Shown here: one piece after another, positions 41,119 through 53,100 of the stretch | How the letters are laid out: every line of letters begins with the position of its first letter | Numbering within the stretch: position 1 is the first letter of the stretch | DNA from: Aquincolibacterium sp964606385 | GTDB lineage: Bacteria > Omnitrophota > Omnitrophia > Omnitrophales > Aquincolibacteriaceae | Length of the DNA stretch: 64,000 nt | Assembly (NCBI GenBank): GCA_964606385.1 | Contig: CAZSFZ010000002.1 | Span: forward strand, 124,001-188,000 | Direction: 5' to 3' | Program-made: the position numbers and the translations under genes | Notes under the pieces: model-generated | Told to the model about the DNA's origin: nothing | The model's database searches: none | What the model saw: only the letters and a program-made list of their open reading frames with translations

Positions 41119-41172
41119 ACGAGAAACGGAAAAGCGGTTCGCGAATTACGCGGAACGGGATAACGCGAACTG
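41115..41172 (-). repeat. imperfect palindrome, GAACG family, copy 9
   Basis: Plus strand AAAACGA, GAAACGG, AAAAGCGG, TTCGCG, AATTACG, CGGAACG, GGATAACG, CGAAC. It contains the stop codon and last residues (L-S-R-S-A) of the giant gene and overlaps the -35 box of mqnD. Confidence 0.6.
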
Positions 41173-44100
41173 GCCCGCGATCTTGTCCGCCAGAGACTGG
41201 AAGAGTTGGCCCGCGGCAGTGAGGAACCGCTCGCGCATGCCCTTGTCCATTACGATCAGGTCGTCCTTGAGCTCGGCCTTGAGTTCTTCGGCGAGCATCA
41301 ATTCGTCGGAACTGATCATGCCGCGGAGGGCGGCGCCGGGCTTTGCGATCCTAGAACGGGCAAGTTTCACGTCGGTAATGACGAACACGCGGTCCTGCAA
41401 GCCTTCCTGTTTAATCAGAGCTTCCGCTTGGGCGACTAGCGCCGCGTCGTTTTTCACAAGGATCGCGAACGTGCTGTCCTTCAGGATGCTCTTCGCCATT
41501 TCGATCATACCTTTACGCAGGGCGAGATCCGAACCCAGGATAAAGGCGTAGCCAATATTCGGGGCAAGGCCGAGGACTCGCTTCGCCGCTTCCGCATGAA
41601 CCTGTTGAACGACAGGAACTTTCGCAATCGCCGGCATAAGCGTTTCCACAGCGTTCAGCGTATGCGCCAGGAGCGGGATGATCCCGTCCATGATCTTCTC
41701 TGTGACGGAACGTATGCCTTTTTCGCCGCTTCCTCCCCGCCGTATATTCTCGCGGACAAACAGATCATAGGTAGAGATCATGGGGGTCTTTTCCTCTACC
41801 TTCAGGACCTGATCATCCATAAAAGCCGGCACGGGCAAACTCACAAATTTCGGTAAATCGGAACCGGATTCTTTTCTAAGCTCGCTTCGAAGCGCCGCGA
41901 GTTTAGAGGTGTCTGAGGATTTTTCCCCGAATACGTAGCCGCGTACTTCGGCCGGTGTATCCATGAAAAGCGGGATCATGATCTGCTCCATGACCTTGGC
42001 ATATTCCTCATTCACCGCCTGGTCCATTCCCGGTTTTTCGTTCATCCCCGTGAACCAGTATCCCCGTTCATCGCTCGACCAAACGGTCACGAGCATATCC
42101 AGCGTCCGGCGGAGCCCGTACGTGAACGCCTGATCTTCTTTGAAGTTGGAAAGTTTTGCAAGCTGATCCTGCACATCGCCATAGATCCTGCCGATCGTTT
42201 CAGCAAGCATGGGAGAGCGCGCATCATAGAAAGCTTTGCGCTGTCCAAGAAGCTCGTGAAGGCCCGCCAAACGCGCTAGAACCTGTTCTCGGTCCGCGGG
42301 AGCCTGGGAAGCGGGTTTCGGATCAAGCTTTTTGACCATGGAGATCCTGGGCTGCTTCTCCAGAAGATTGATGGAAAAATGCGCGAGCTCCCGGTCCTGG
42401 CCGTTCAAAATGACCGCGCCTGTTTTTTGGAGGAAGTGAAGCTGGACGATATCTTTGATCAGGAAATACCGCATTTCCGGATGCTCGCCGGCAGCGGCAA
42501 CTTCGATCATCGCAAGCGTCCTGTCCCGGACCAGATTTTGTAACCGGACAAATTCCCTGAAAAGTTTTTCGATCCGAACCTTGAGAGCGCCGGCATCCGT
42601 CGGATCCACCGGGGCCCGGAGAAGCGCTTCAATGGCCGCCTCACTTTTAGCGATCTGACCGTAGGGAGTTTCTTTTAAAAGGATTTTTCCAAAATCCCTG
42701 CGGACATCCTGTTTCGCTTTTTCTATTTCGAATTCCGGAAAACTTTCCTGATAAAGCGCTCGATAAAGCACCTGCGCCTGCATCGAAGCCTTATCTTCAG
42801 CCTGTCGCAGAATACCTTGCCACGTCTGATTGTAGGCCTTAATGAGCTCATCATAAGCTTCCAAAGCGGTCCGTGCGGTCTCAACGCGCTGGATCCCCCA
42901 GTGAGATTGCCGTTCATTCCAGGCTTCCTGGATCCCGGAAAGGACTTTGGAAAACGAAGCCGCTTTCGGGGAAATAACAGGCTGTTTTGGAGTTTCTTCT
43001 TTCGTGACAACAGGCGTTGTGACTGGTAAACCGGCATATTCGGCTTGAGTCACTACGGCATCCGCAACAACCCCCGCCTCCAATCCCAACCCTTCTGCCA
43101 GCGTCGTTTCGTCCATCAAAACATACTCTAAGGGCGCGGGCTCCTTGAACCGGATCCCGCCTCTCTGAACCTCAGTAGTAAAGCTTTCGATCCCCTTTTG
43201 CCTTTCGATCCCCTGCAAAGCGTTAGCCATCAGGTTTTCGAGCATTCGCGAGTGCTTGGCGTTCGTCAGAACAAGGGCCGTGCGTTCGCCGTTCGAGAAA
43301 GTAAGGGTGACATGACTGCCGAGACGGGCAAATAAAGCTCCTTTATCGGCCGCAAGACGTTCGGGCAAGGCCCCCAGCAAGGCATTCTCCTGCTCCTGCC
43401 TCGATTGCAGCGGCGCAAAACCCAGCATCGCCAGAAGCGCGTCCTGATCGGGATCATTCGAAACGGCCACGAGACGGATGGGTTGGCGGTCCGCCTCTGC
43501 TTGCCGCACAACCTGAGAAAGGCTCGCGAGCGTGCGGTCGATATCCTGAGCAAAGAACCATTCTTTCGCGCCCACGGTTTTAACTTGATCTTGCACCATA
43601 ACTCCGGTTCTGTTTATTGTTCGAACTTCCGAGCGAATATTAGGCGTCTGCTTTTTAAGAAGTAAAAATTGGGCGCGCGGGGCGTTCGGGGCAGCCCGAA
43701 CTTTATGGGTCCAGCCCTGGAGCAAGTCTTCGCGCAAACCATAATCTTCTTTTGTAACCAGGTTCGTCACTTGATAACGCACCCCCGATTCGATGAACCT
43801 CTCCAGACCGTTTTGGATCCTCGTCGCGACTTTTCCGTCGCTCTCATATTCGCTTTTATCGGTCCCTAAAATGATCGAAGCGAAAAAAACGTCTCCGGTC
43901 ATTGGTATTTTTCTCGCCAAAACAAGCGAACCTTGGTGGGAAGCGTCAAATACATAATAGTGATGGCCATTGGGATCAAAGAACTGATCCCCGAACAATT
44001 CTTTCAAAGTCATGATCGCTTTATTAAGATCGGCCAGGAAACGCGGGCTTCCCCACGAAGGAATGCGGGAAGCCGTAAGAAGATCGGGCCTGAAAAGGCC

Positions 44101-47100
44101 CAGGATCGCCAGCAAAGGACGCACGTTGTCTTTGAAAAGGAATTGCGCGTTTTTCTGATCGTAATAAGAAAGATCTTCGAGCTGTTCAAAAAAGTGGCTG
44201 GTGATCACCTCTCCTTCCGCGCGCTGGTAATCAGCCCCCGCTTGCCGGATCAATTGCTTTAAAGAGGCCATGGCTGTCATGTCGCGATCGCTGATCCGGT
44301 CGATGATCCTCACGATTTCCGGTAACCGCACCGGCGTCCACTTCAAGATTTCAATGCCCAGCGGCATGGGGATTCCGATCCCGATCTCGTCCATCAATTC
44401 TGATTTTGGATGAATTTTGTAGACCCTTCCAAGTTTTGGTTCCGAAATCCGGACTTCCTGGGCCTCCGTATCCCCCCCCACCAGATCCGAAAAAGTTCCG
44501 GGATCGATGGATACCCGAGTGCGTGCTTTATACCCCTGGAATTCCTGTTTCTCCTCATGTTTAACGGGGGCATCCACGTTCAGATTCACCAGGAATGACT
44601 TGCCATCCTTCATTTTGAAAAGGTAGGACAAGATCGAATGATCCTGCGTCCCGAGCGATCGCGCATTGGAGTGATGGTCTAAATAGCGGGCGATATAACC
44701 GGCCCATGGCTGGTAATTGATCTTCACGCCCTGAACCAATTGTTCTGCTAAAACACGCGCCTCTGCGGGGGTAGAAGTTTCCATATAGCGCTCGAACCAG
44801 TTCCCCGCCATGCGCACCAAAAGCGTCTCGGTGAGCTCCATGGCTTGCAAGTTCAGCGTGATCCGTTCTTTTTCATCGGCTATCGCGGCGCGAGCAGCTA
44901 GATCCTCTATCTGTTTTTTAAAAGGATCCAATCCCGGAGAAAGACGGACTAGTATAGTTTCTTTTAAATATTTAAAAATGTCCCCATAGAAAGCGTGATG
45001 TCTGACGCTGTTATGCGCTTCAATCCCGCGCGTAGACGCATCATAGTCTTCCCGGATCGAACCATCCGGCTGTTTCTTGGGAACTTTATTCTGCCAACTC
45101 TTAAGGTCCCGGAAAGATCTGAACATCCCGAAAAGCCCCATGCCGGGCGCCGAATGTTTTCGTCTTCCGCTGATCCCCTGCCATTCAAAATCCGGCGCCT
45201 GAACAGGAACGACATAATCGGAAGCTTCGAATTTCAATTGGGAGAACATCGCTTCCCGCTCCGCGTCTTCCTGCAACATGTTCTCGATCATCAGCGCGTG
45301 ACCCATCGCCTGACCGACCACCATATCCACACGCCATGCGTTGGAAACCGACTGGTACATGCGCTCCCGGCGCCCCGCCGGATCCTTGCGCAGCGTCTTG
45401 ACCGTTTTTAGGGCTTCCAGAAGACTGCGGGCTGAAGGTCTCCATTCGCCGCCCTCCTGGGTGCTTTTTTCGCTTTCGTTATAATCCACGTACACTCCGT
45501 TCAAAAGTCGCCATTCACCGCTGTGTAATTTTTCACGGAGCGTTTTATAATCGAAGGCTGGTTCTCCCTTTTCATTCAAGACTTCGATGTTTTTTCCTGT
45601 TTTCGTGTCGCGAATGATCCAGATCTCCGGGTTGCTGCCCGCGAAAGGACCGATGACTTCTCCGCCATTCGCCATCACTTTCATCATGCTTGTCGCGGAA
45701 GCTTCGAGGTCCTTGTCCGAAAGCATGACCCCGCCTTGCACGCCTTGGAAAATGATCTCGGCCTCGTAGTAGGTATAATCATCCAGAGTCGCGATGCGGT
45801 CTTCCAGGCCTAATAATTCGGACATGAACCCGATGTAAAGATAACGCTCATAGGCGTCCGCTTCGTCAAAGGTGCGACCGCCGATCAAAACGCGGCAGAT
45901 CGACTCCCGGACTTCCTGAACCGCGGCCTGGTCTTTCAGCCGAGCGCGAACCGCTTCGAATTCCCGCTGGAAACGGCCCTGGTCCTGATTTTCGCCTTTG
46001 CGGTAACTTTTCCAAAATTGAAACAAGGGATCAAACGGGCGATTGAACCTTCCGCTCCGGTCCGCGGAAATTCCCGCCTGCCGGGCCGCTTCGGCAGCCG
46101 CCGGCAAGATCTTGCCCAAGATCTCTTCAACTTCGATCTCTTCATATTTGTCCGGGCCTTTATAAGCGACTTGTCTTCGAATATTCGAAACAACCGGATC
46201 GGCAAGAATAAGGTCGCGGATTTTTGCAAATCTTGTTTCCAGTGCATCCCAATCCTCCGGCTGGTTTGCAAAAGCAGCTTTTTGAATCAACTCCTGCATG
46301 TCTTTTAAACGAGCCATAAGCGTTACGTCGTCCCATCCCTGCTCCCGCTGGTATTCCTTTAAGGTGTTGCCCAGCCAGTCCCGGAGCCCTTTAAACCCGC
46401 GTTTTTCCCGCAGCCAGGCCAAGAACCGGGCGGCATCCGAAGCCATGATCCATTCATTTTGAGCTTTAAAATATTCCCGCAAATCCGGATGTTTGTCCAA
46501 TTCTAGGAAAAATTCCCGGTCGTTCGACGCTGGAGGAAGCCCATATTCGGGAGGTTGAAACGCGATCTGACGTTTATATTGTTCGATCAAGGCGCGCCGG
46601 GCCTTTGCCTGCCAGCGCGGGAGGAAAACCCCATTCGTGCTTCGGATCTGTTGTTGAGGATCATAAAAACCTTTGACGCGATGCCACGCAACTCGAAAAA
46701 TATTCTTGAGAAGAGCGGGTAGATGTTCTACCAGATTGACGCCGGAAATAAGATCGTAGATCTCGGCCGTAAAATCCGCGATGCTGATCTTGCCGTCATG
46801 AACGATCACTGAACGCAGCCATTCCGGAAACCTGAAAAGACCATAATGGCCTTCCCACGCTTCAAAGAGTCCGGGGCGGAAAACGGTGTGGTTCAGGGTA
46901 ACGCGCTTGGCTTTTTTAAGAAAAACCTGGGGGAGACTCACAAAAACCTCGTGATCAAGGATCACAAGATGGTCAGGGTCCGGGTTGCCTTCGAGCGCCT
47001 GGATCAGGCGTTCGCTTGCCTCTTGAAAGGCCGCCATGTGGATCTCACGCATCCCGGTGTCGTCGTACACTTCTTCGAAAAACGGCTCCTCTTTTCCTTC

Positions 47101-50100
47101 CGCGCTTTTTGTATAACCGTCGAGATAATACTGCGGGGACCGATGTTCCTGATAATACGTTTTGTAAACGCGGAAAAAGACCGTTGTCGGAACGCCGCGT
47201 TTGACCGTTGGTACCTTTATTTCGATCGGCGTCAATTCCATGGCTTTTTTGACGATTTCGCCAAAAAGAATACGCTGCCCCTGCGCATCCATTCCCTTGA
47301 TAGGCTTGTTCTTGATAAAGTTCCATAAAGGATGGATCCCTGTGACATTCAGGCCGATAGCGGGCCAGGCCTCGAAAAGATCCGGCAAAAGAGCCCCCAA
47401 ACCGCCGGTCAAGGTCGTCTGTGAAATTTGCCCGGCCTGGTAGGCGTCATGCAGTTCTTCGACTTTTTTCAAGACATGCATCGGATAGCCCGCCTCAAAC
47501 TGACGGCTGTACAGGTGCTGGTCGGCAGCCCTTGGCGTTTTGGCCGCTGCCCATGTTTTCTCTGTGACCGTACGGATTTCAGAGCGGCCGCGAAGAGCTC
47601 CCATTTCCCGGGCAAGAACCGCATGGGAAGAACCGAACTTTGCAGCGAGATCTCCTACCGTATCAGAGGGTTTCTGGTAGTTGGTTAGGATGATGTTACG
47701 GATGATATCTTGCGCGAGAACCAGGCGGTTATTCGCCCCGAAATGAAAGACCGGCTTTCCTTCTTCTGTTTGGGTGACAATCCCTTTCTGTTTCAAAGCG
47801 TGCATGAACATACCCACCAGCATGGCTGGTGCGGAATTCCGCCTTGGATCCATTTTCTGGTAATCAAGTAAAGCCAGAAATTCGTTCGGCGTCAGGATAA
47901 AATTCCCCGGATGATAATCCCAATGCGGCACCCCTTCGGATTCGAGGATGGCGGCGGTCTTTGACGCCCGGGTCATAATGTTGAGAACGTGGAGAAGATA
48001 CTCATTTACCGGCAAAGATCGGATTTCCTGAAGGTGGTGTCCCCAATCCACGCCTTCGATGTACGGATAAACAATCGCGAGGGATTCGGAATAAGCCCAA
48101 AGCGGGATTTCTTTGCCTGTGCTGGTTTGAAAAGCCCGGATCCCCTTGAACAAAAGAGGGTTGTACACACGGGCCTGAATCCCGTGTCTTTCCAGGATCT
48201 CATTGACGAAGTTCCGCGGTTCGCTCTGGTTCCGAAGCGCAGACATTAAAATGCCGATCGACTCTTCCTCTTGCTCCTGCTTTGTCTCATCGCTAAACCG
48301 CTTGATCACATAAATCCTCCCCGAGGAATCTCCCTTGATCGTCGCGCGATAAAGCTGGGAAGGGCTATAAGGCGATTTTGAAATCTTTTCAAAAATAACA
48401 AAAGTTACTTCGTCCTCAAAAGATTTGTGAGGCGCGAGAGGCCGCATCACCAACGTTTCGTCGGTTTTTTCTTTATACTTCTGGTCCTGGATCTTCCACG
48501 CGCCATGAAAATGGTCGAGCACTTCCGCGCTTTGGAGTGCCCAGCTGTGTCGTTGTCCTGGCCCGAGTTTAAAATAGATCTGGGCGCCAGTTCCCTGAAT
48601 ATGTTCCACGCGAACATTCTGCCCCACATAGAATTCCTGTCCTCTTCCGCGCCCATCGTTCGCAAAAGGGTCCCAAAGCCAGAAATCACCGAAAGCGTCT
48701 TGGATCGTGGCAGATCCAAGCTGAGGCTGCCTTTTTAAATAAGCATTCCGTATCTCGGGAAAACTTTGAAGATCGACATCCACCACCCCTTCCCTCAATT
48801 CATTCGAATGATTTTCGATCACCAGAAAACGGTTGGAGGGGCTGACGGTGGGGGCGCCTAAAAAAGCCGTAACCCCGGATTTTGAACGGACCGCGAGTTC
48901 AAGCTCTCTTTGAAAAACGGGACGCCTCCCTGGCGGGATCATTTTGGAACTGATCACCTGCTCCCATCCTTCTGTGAAACCTACTTTTTTCTCGCGCATT
49001 TCTGAACGGGATGACGCTGTATCGAGAGCCTGGCGATCCGCTTCTGCCGTCAAAATTTGTTCTGTATCGTCCAACACAGCACTCGCTTCTTTGTAATTTT
49101 TTGTCTTGGATAAAGCGTTCATCTGTTCCCGGAGAGACGCTTGAACCGCCGGCAAAAGTCTTTGGCTAGCAAGATCAAGGATTATTTTCGCTGGCGTTAC
49201 CGCTGAGTCTAATAACAACCGGCGGAAAAGCTGCTCTAATTCTTCCAGGATCCGGCTTTCCCAATAAAACTTGCTTCCCAGGCGTTCTTCTTTTGTTTGA
49301 AGAAACGTCCTGACAGCTTCTAGCAGATGCCGCCAATTCGCCGCGACGGGCTCCCTTTTCTCAAAAACCGCGGCTACGCTCCTTAAAGCGAAAGGATTTT
49401 TTTGATCCGTGACCCACCGTCCGATCATGGCTCCGTGAAACACGCCCCCGTAAGCTTCACCGAGATCCCAGACCGCCCGGGCTTGCTCCACGGAACTTAC
49501 ATTCCCGTTCACAAATACTGGCGGGAGTTTTACCGCTTTCTCTTTTAATGTTTTGAGGGCTTGAGCCAGGAACTCTCTGTTTTTCTCAATGATCCCTTTT
49601 TCGTTCAAGAAGCCTTGTTTGCGTGTCCGCGTATGGACATCAATCCAGGATGCTCCGGTCTTAGCGATCGTTTCCAGGAATATAACCGTTTTCGATTGGG
49701 AATATCGTTCTGCGTCATCCTGGGCAAGGCGAGTTTTGACCGAAATGGGAAATTCAAAACCGATCGGTAATGGTCCCCCAGCATCTTGAAGGGCGGCATG
49801 GGCCCCAGCGCGAACGGCCTTAATGATCGCGGCGGCAAAAGCAGGGTCGTCAATCAAGCCGGAGCCGCCGGCAATAGGCTTCTCTTTTGTTTCGCTTCCC
49901 TGTCCCGTTTCAAGGTACTGCATGGCCAAAGCGCCGGAACCCATGTTGAGGTTCAGAGCCTTGGCACCGTTCTTCACGGCAAGATAAGCCGCTTTGTAAT
50001 ACGCTGCGCGGATTCTGCGCCTGGCTTCATCCGGCCGCGTCTCGGGAGTGCCAAAAACTTCATTGCCCATGGTCGGGTCATGAGGAGCGGCCAATTGAAC

Positions 50101-53100
50101 TACCGGGATTTTTTCTTTGGAGGAAATGTCTAACCTCGGAAGGCCCGTTAGAAAATCATAGTATTCCCACCATCGCGGATCTTGCATTCTGTCAAAGATA
50201 TTGCCAATGCGAACCAAGTCGGAGTAAAGAAGGACCTTCGTGTCTTGCTCTACTGCTTTCTGGACCATGACCCGCTCGTCCGCCTGGCTTCTTTCATCAA
50301 GAGGTGCGTAACTAACCTTCGGAAGGCTCCGAGCCGGATCGTTGGGGTTCCACCAATAGCTTCCATTTTGGATCTCCTCCGCTGTTCCGACCGCCGGAGA
50401 AATGCTTTGACCCTCGGAGCTTATTTGGTCTGTCCAGTTTTTCCGTTCCTCTTCGGAATCTGTCGTCCTTAAAAAAACGATCTTTCTTCCGGGCTTCATT
50501 ACGCTTTGCAGGAACGAGGTCCCGAGAGGGGTTTCTTCATCCGAAACTTTCATGAGCTTGTCCGGAGAATCGGTCAAGGCAAAGATGTCGAGGATATCCG
50601 TCTTCCCCGGAAGGTTGGGAACAGACATCCTGAGCGTCAGACGCCCCGAGGAATCTTTTTCGATCCAGCAAGGGACATATTGATAGAGATCGCCAAGCTC
50701 ACCTCCAGTGCGTTTGATGATTTGCGCTCTTAAGATCGTGGAAGGGCCAAACGATTCCAGTTTTTCGATATCCAACCATTCCTTCGCAGTTTGTTCGATC
50801 AGATGACCCGAAGGGGAAGCCTGAGTCGCATCCACCGGATTCGTATCCTTGATCACCCAAGTCCAATCCACGGCGTCCGCTTCCGCGGGAAGCGGGACCG
50901 TAAGAACCATCACGTGCCCTTGAGGGTCTTCCGGTGTTTTTGCTTTTGGATCAAGAATGGTCGTTTTCTTTTCTAGGGCATATCGGGTGTCCCGATAACC
51001 GATCTCAAAGGAGGTGTCCAAACCCTTCTGGCTTTTTTTAAGCTCATTAAGGAAAGCGAGCATGGCGTTCCGGATATGACCCCGAAAAAGCGATGGGACC
51101 TTATCCGTCAAATAAGGCAATGTGTGGAGCCTCGTGGTTACGGAATTCTCTTCCTGGATCAGCTCGTCTTCCGCGGTCTCTCTAAGCAGATGTTCGAAAT
51201 TGACGGAGAAATCGACCTGCACCAGACCGTTGGCGCTCACAACCTCGTATCTTCGTCCGCGTTTAACATTGAATTGATTTACGCCGTCGAAGCTGATAAC
51301 TCTCACCCGAACTGCTCTTGTCGCCGTGCGATAAATAAAATCGTAAGCTGAACGCACACGCTGCGCTTCTTCCCCCTGCCGGCCCATCTCCATTTCCGCC
51401 TCAGACGTCGATTCGTGCCAGGCCAGAGGCATGATGTCTTCTTCGCTTCCAAAATAGAATTTCCCGGCAGCTTCGAAACAACGCTGAATATTTTTCCGAA
51501 AATTTTCCGTCCCCGCGAAGTCGCTTTCCATCAGCTCCCCAATGTCTGCCGCTCCGCGATAATAAAATTCCTGGCGCGATGTTTTCCAAGTGTTGGGGGC
51601 AAAAAAGTGGATATCGAAACTCCCGTAAGTCGTCCCCGGATCCGCCAAACCCCCTTTTTTGCGTCCATGCTTTCCGCCATCTACCCAACCTTCCAACTCC
51701 TGACGCACGTTCTTATGAACATGGACTGTGAGAACGTTGCCGCGGCCGGCGGTCTTTCCTTTTTTCCGGTCTCCAGGTCTCATGCCTCTAAATTCATCCA
51801 GAAGCATTTGGGATGCGAAAGTCATCCCTTCCCTCAGTTTCGATTTCCCGACCCTGCCAAGGAACCGGGCCTGTCGTTTCCCGTCATTTTTATCCTCAGA
51901 ATGTGTTTCGAAAGAGCCGGGCATGGGATCATAAAACAACCGGTCCATGCCCACAAAATACCCGTACCATAACTCCCCGGTTAGGATGTTCAGGTCATAC
52001 TCTTGAAGAAGCTGTGCCAGATTAGCGCGGACCGCCTCACCGTAGTTGAAAGGGGCAGGCTTGGCTTCCTTGATATCCGCAAGCACTCTCTCCGGGAAAG
52101 ATCTTTCGTCAGTTGCAAGCCGCGCGGTCTCCGGTGAACGCCCATCGATCCGCACCGGCCTGATCCTCAAGGAACCGCCGTCCTTGCCAGGTTCTTTACT
52201 TAAAGCGGTCCCGAGGAATTTTTCTGCCACACGGTTCCCGTAAACCTTCCGGATGAAGGCATCCATGTAAGGCGCCATGAACGCGATGTCTTTATCGGTG
52301 ACATCCTTGTTCAGGATCGGCGCTTCCGGCACAATGATCGTGACATCGAAGCCTAGATTGAGCAGCAAGAACACCTGCCATAAATTCATCCAGGATTCCA
52401 TGCCTGCGTTATTGAAGTAGACTGCGACAGACCGGCGCCCCTCTTTCAGTGCCGTTTTCATTTCTTCCCGGGCTCTTTCTCTATCGTCGGAAATAAAGGT
52501 CGGTTTTTGGAGAAGGACCATTGAACGGAAAGGGAAATCCTCGTTGAAATCTGATTCCACCATGTAGTGAAGAAGGTCTCTCCAAATTCTCAGAATGTCC
52601 TCGGGGTCGTCCAGATTAGGACCAAACCGGGAGGTGGTTCTCGTCTCCCCGGGTTGAACCGTACTCCCTCCGGACGGCATGAAACGGAAGTGATCGCTCT
52701 CTTTCAAAAGCCTCTCGAAACTGCTGTGCGCACGCCAAAGCTTTTCGCCGGCATCCTGGTCATGTCGATAAAAAACCCTTGCTGGGTCCGCTGTAAAATA
52801 CTTTTGAATATCCGACCCCCCGCCCCGGGATTTTTTGTCATGTCTGAGCAACTCCAAGTCGACGTTCCGGAGCGGATCAACCTCCATACGGCGCGGATTC
52901 CAGCCATACCACATATTCGCGACGTCGTTGAGCCTCCGGAAAAGTTCCGTCTGTGCGCTCAAGGGGACCGCGTTGTAATCCCAAAGAAATGAAACCGGCT
53001 GCCGCCCGTTCCTTGCCGCCGCTTGGAGATCCTCTCGTGAATGAAGTTCCCCTGTTTCCTTACCCGCGAGCGGGTAATATTCATAAATGTAGCGAACGGC

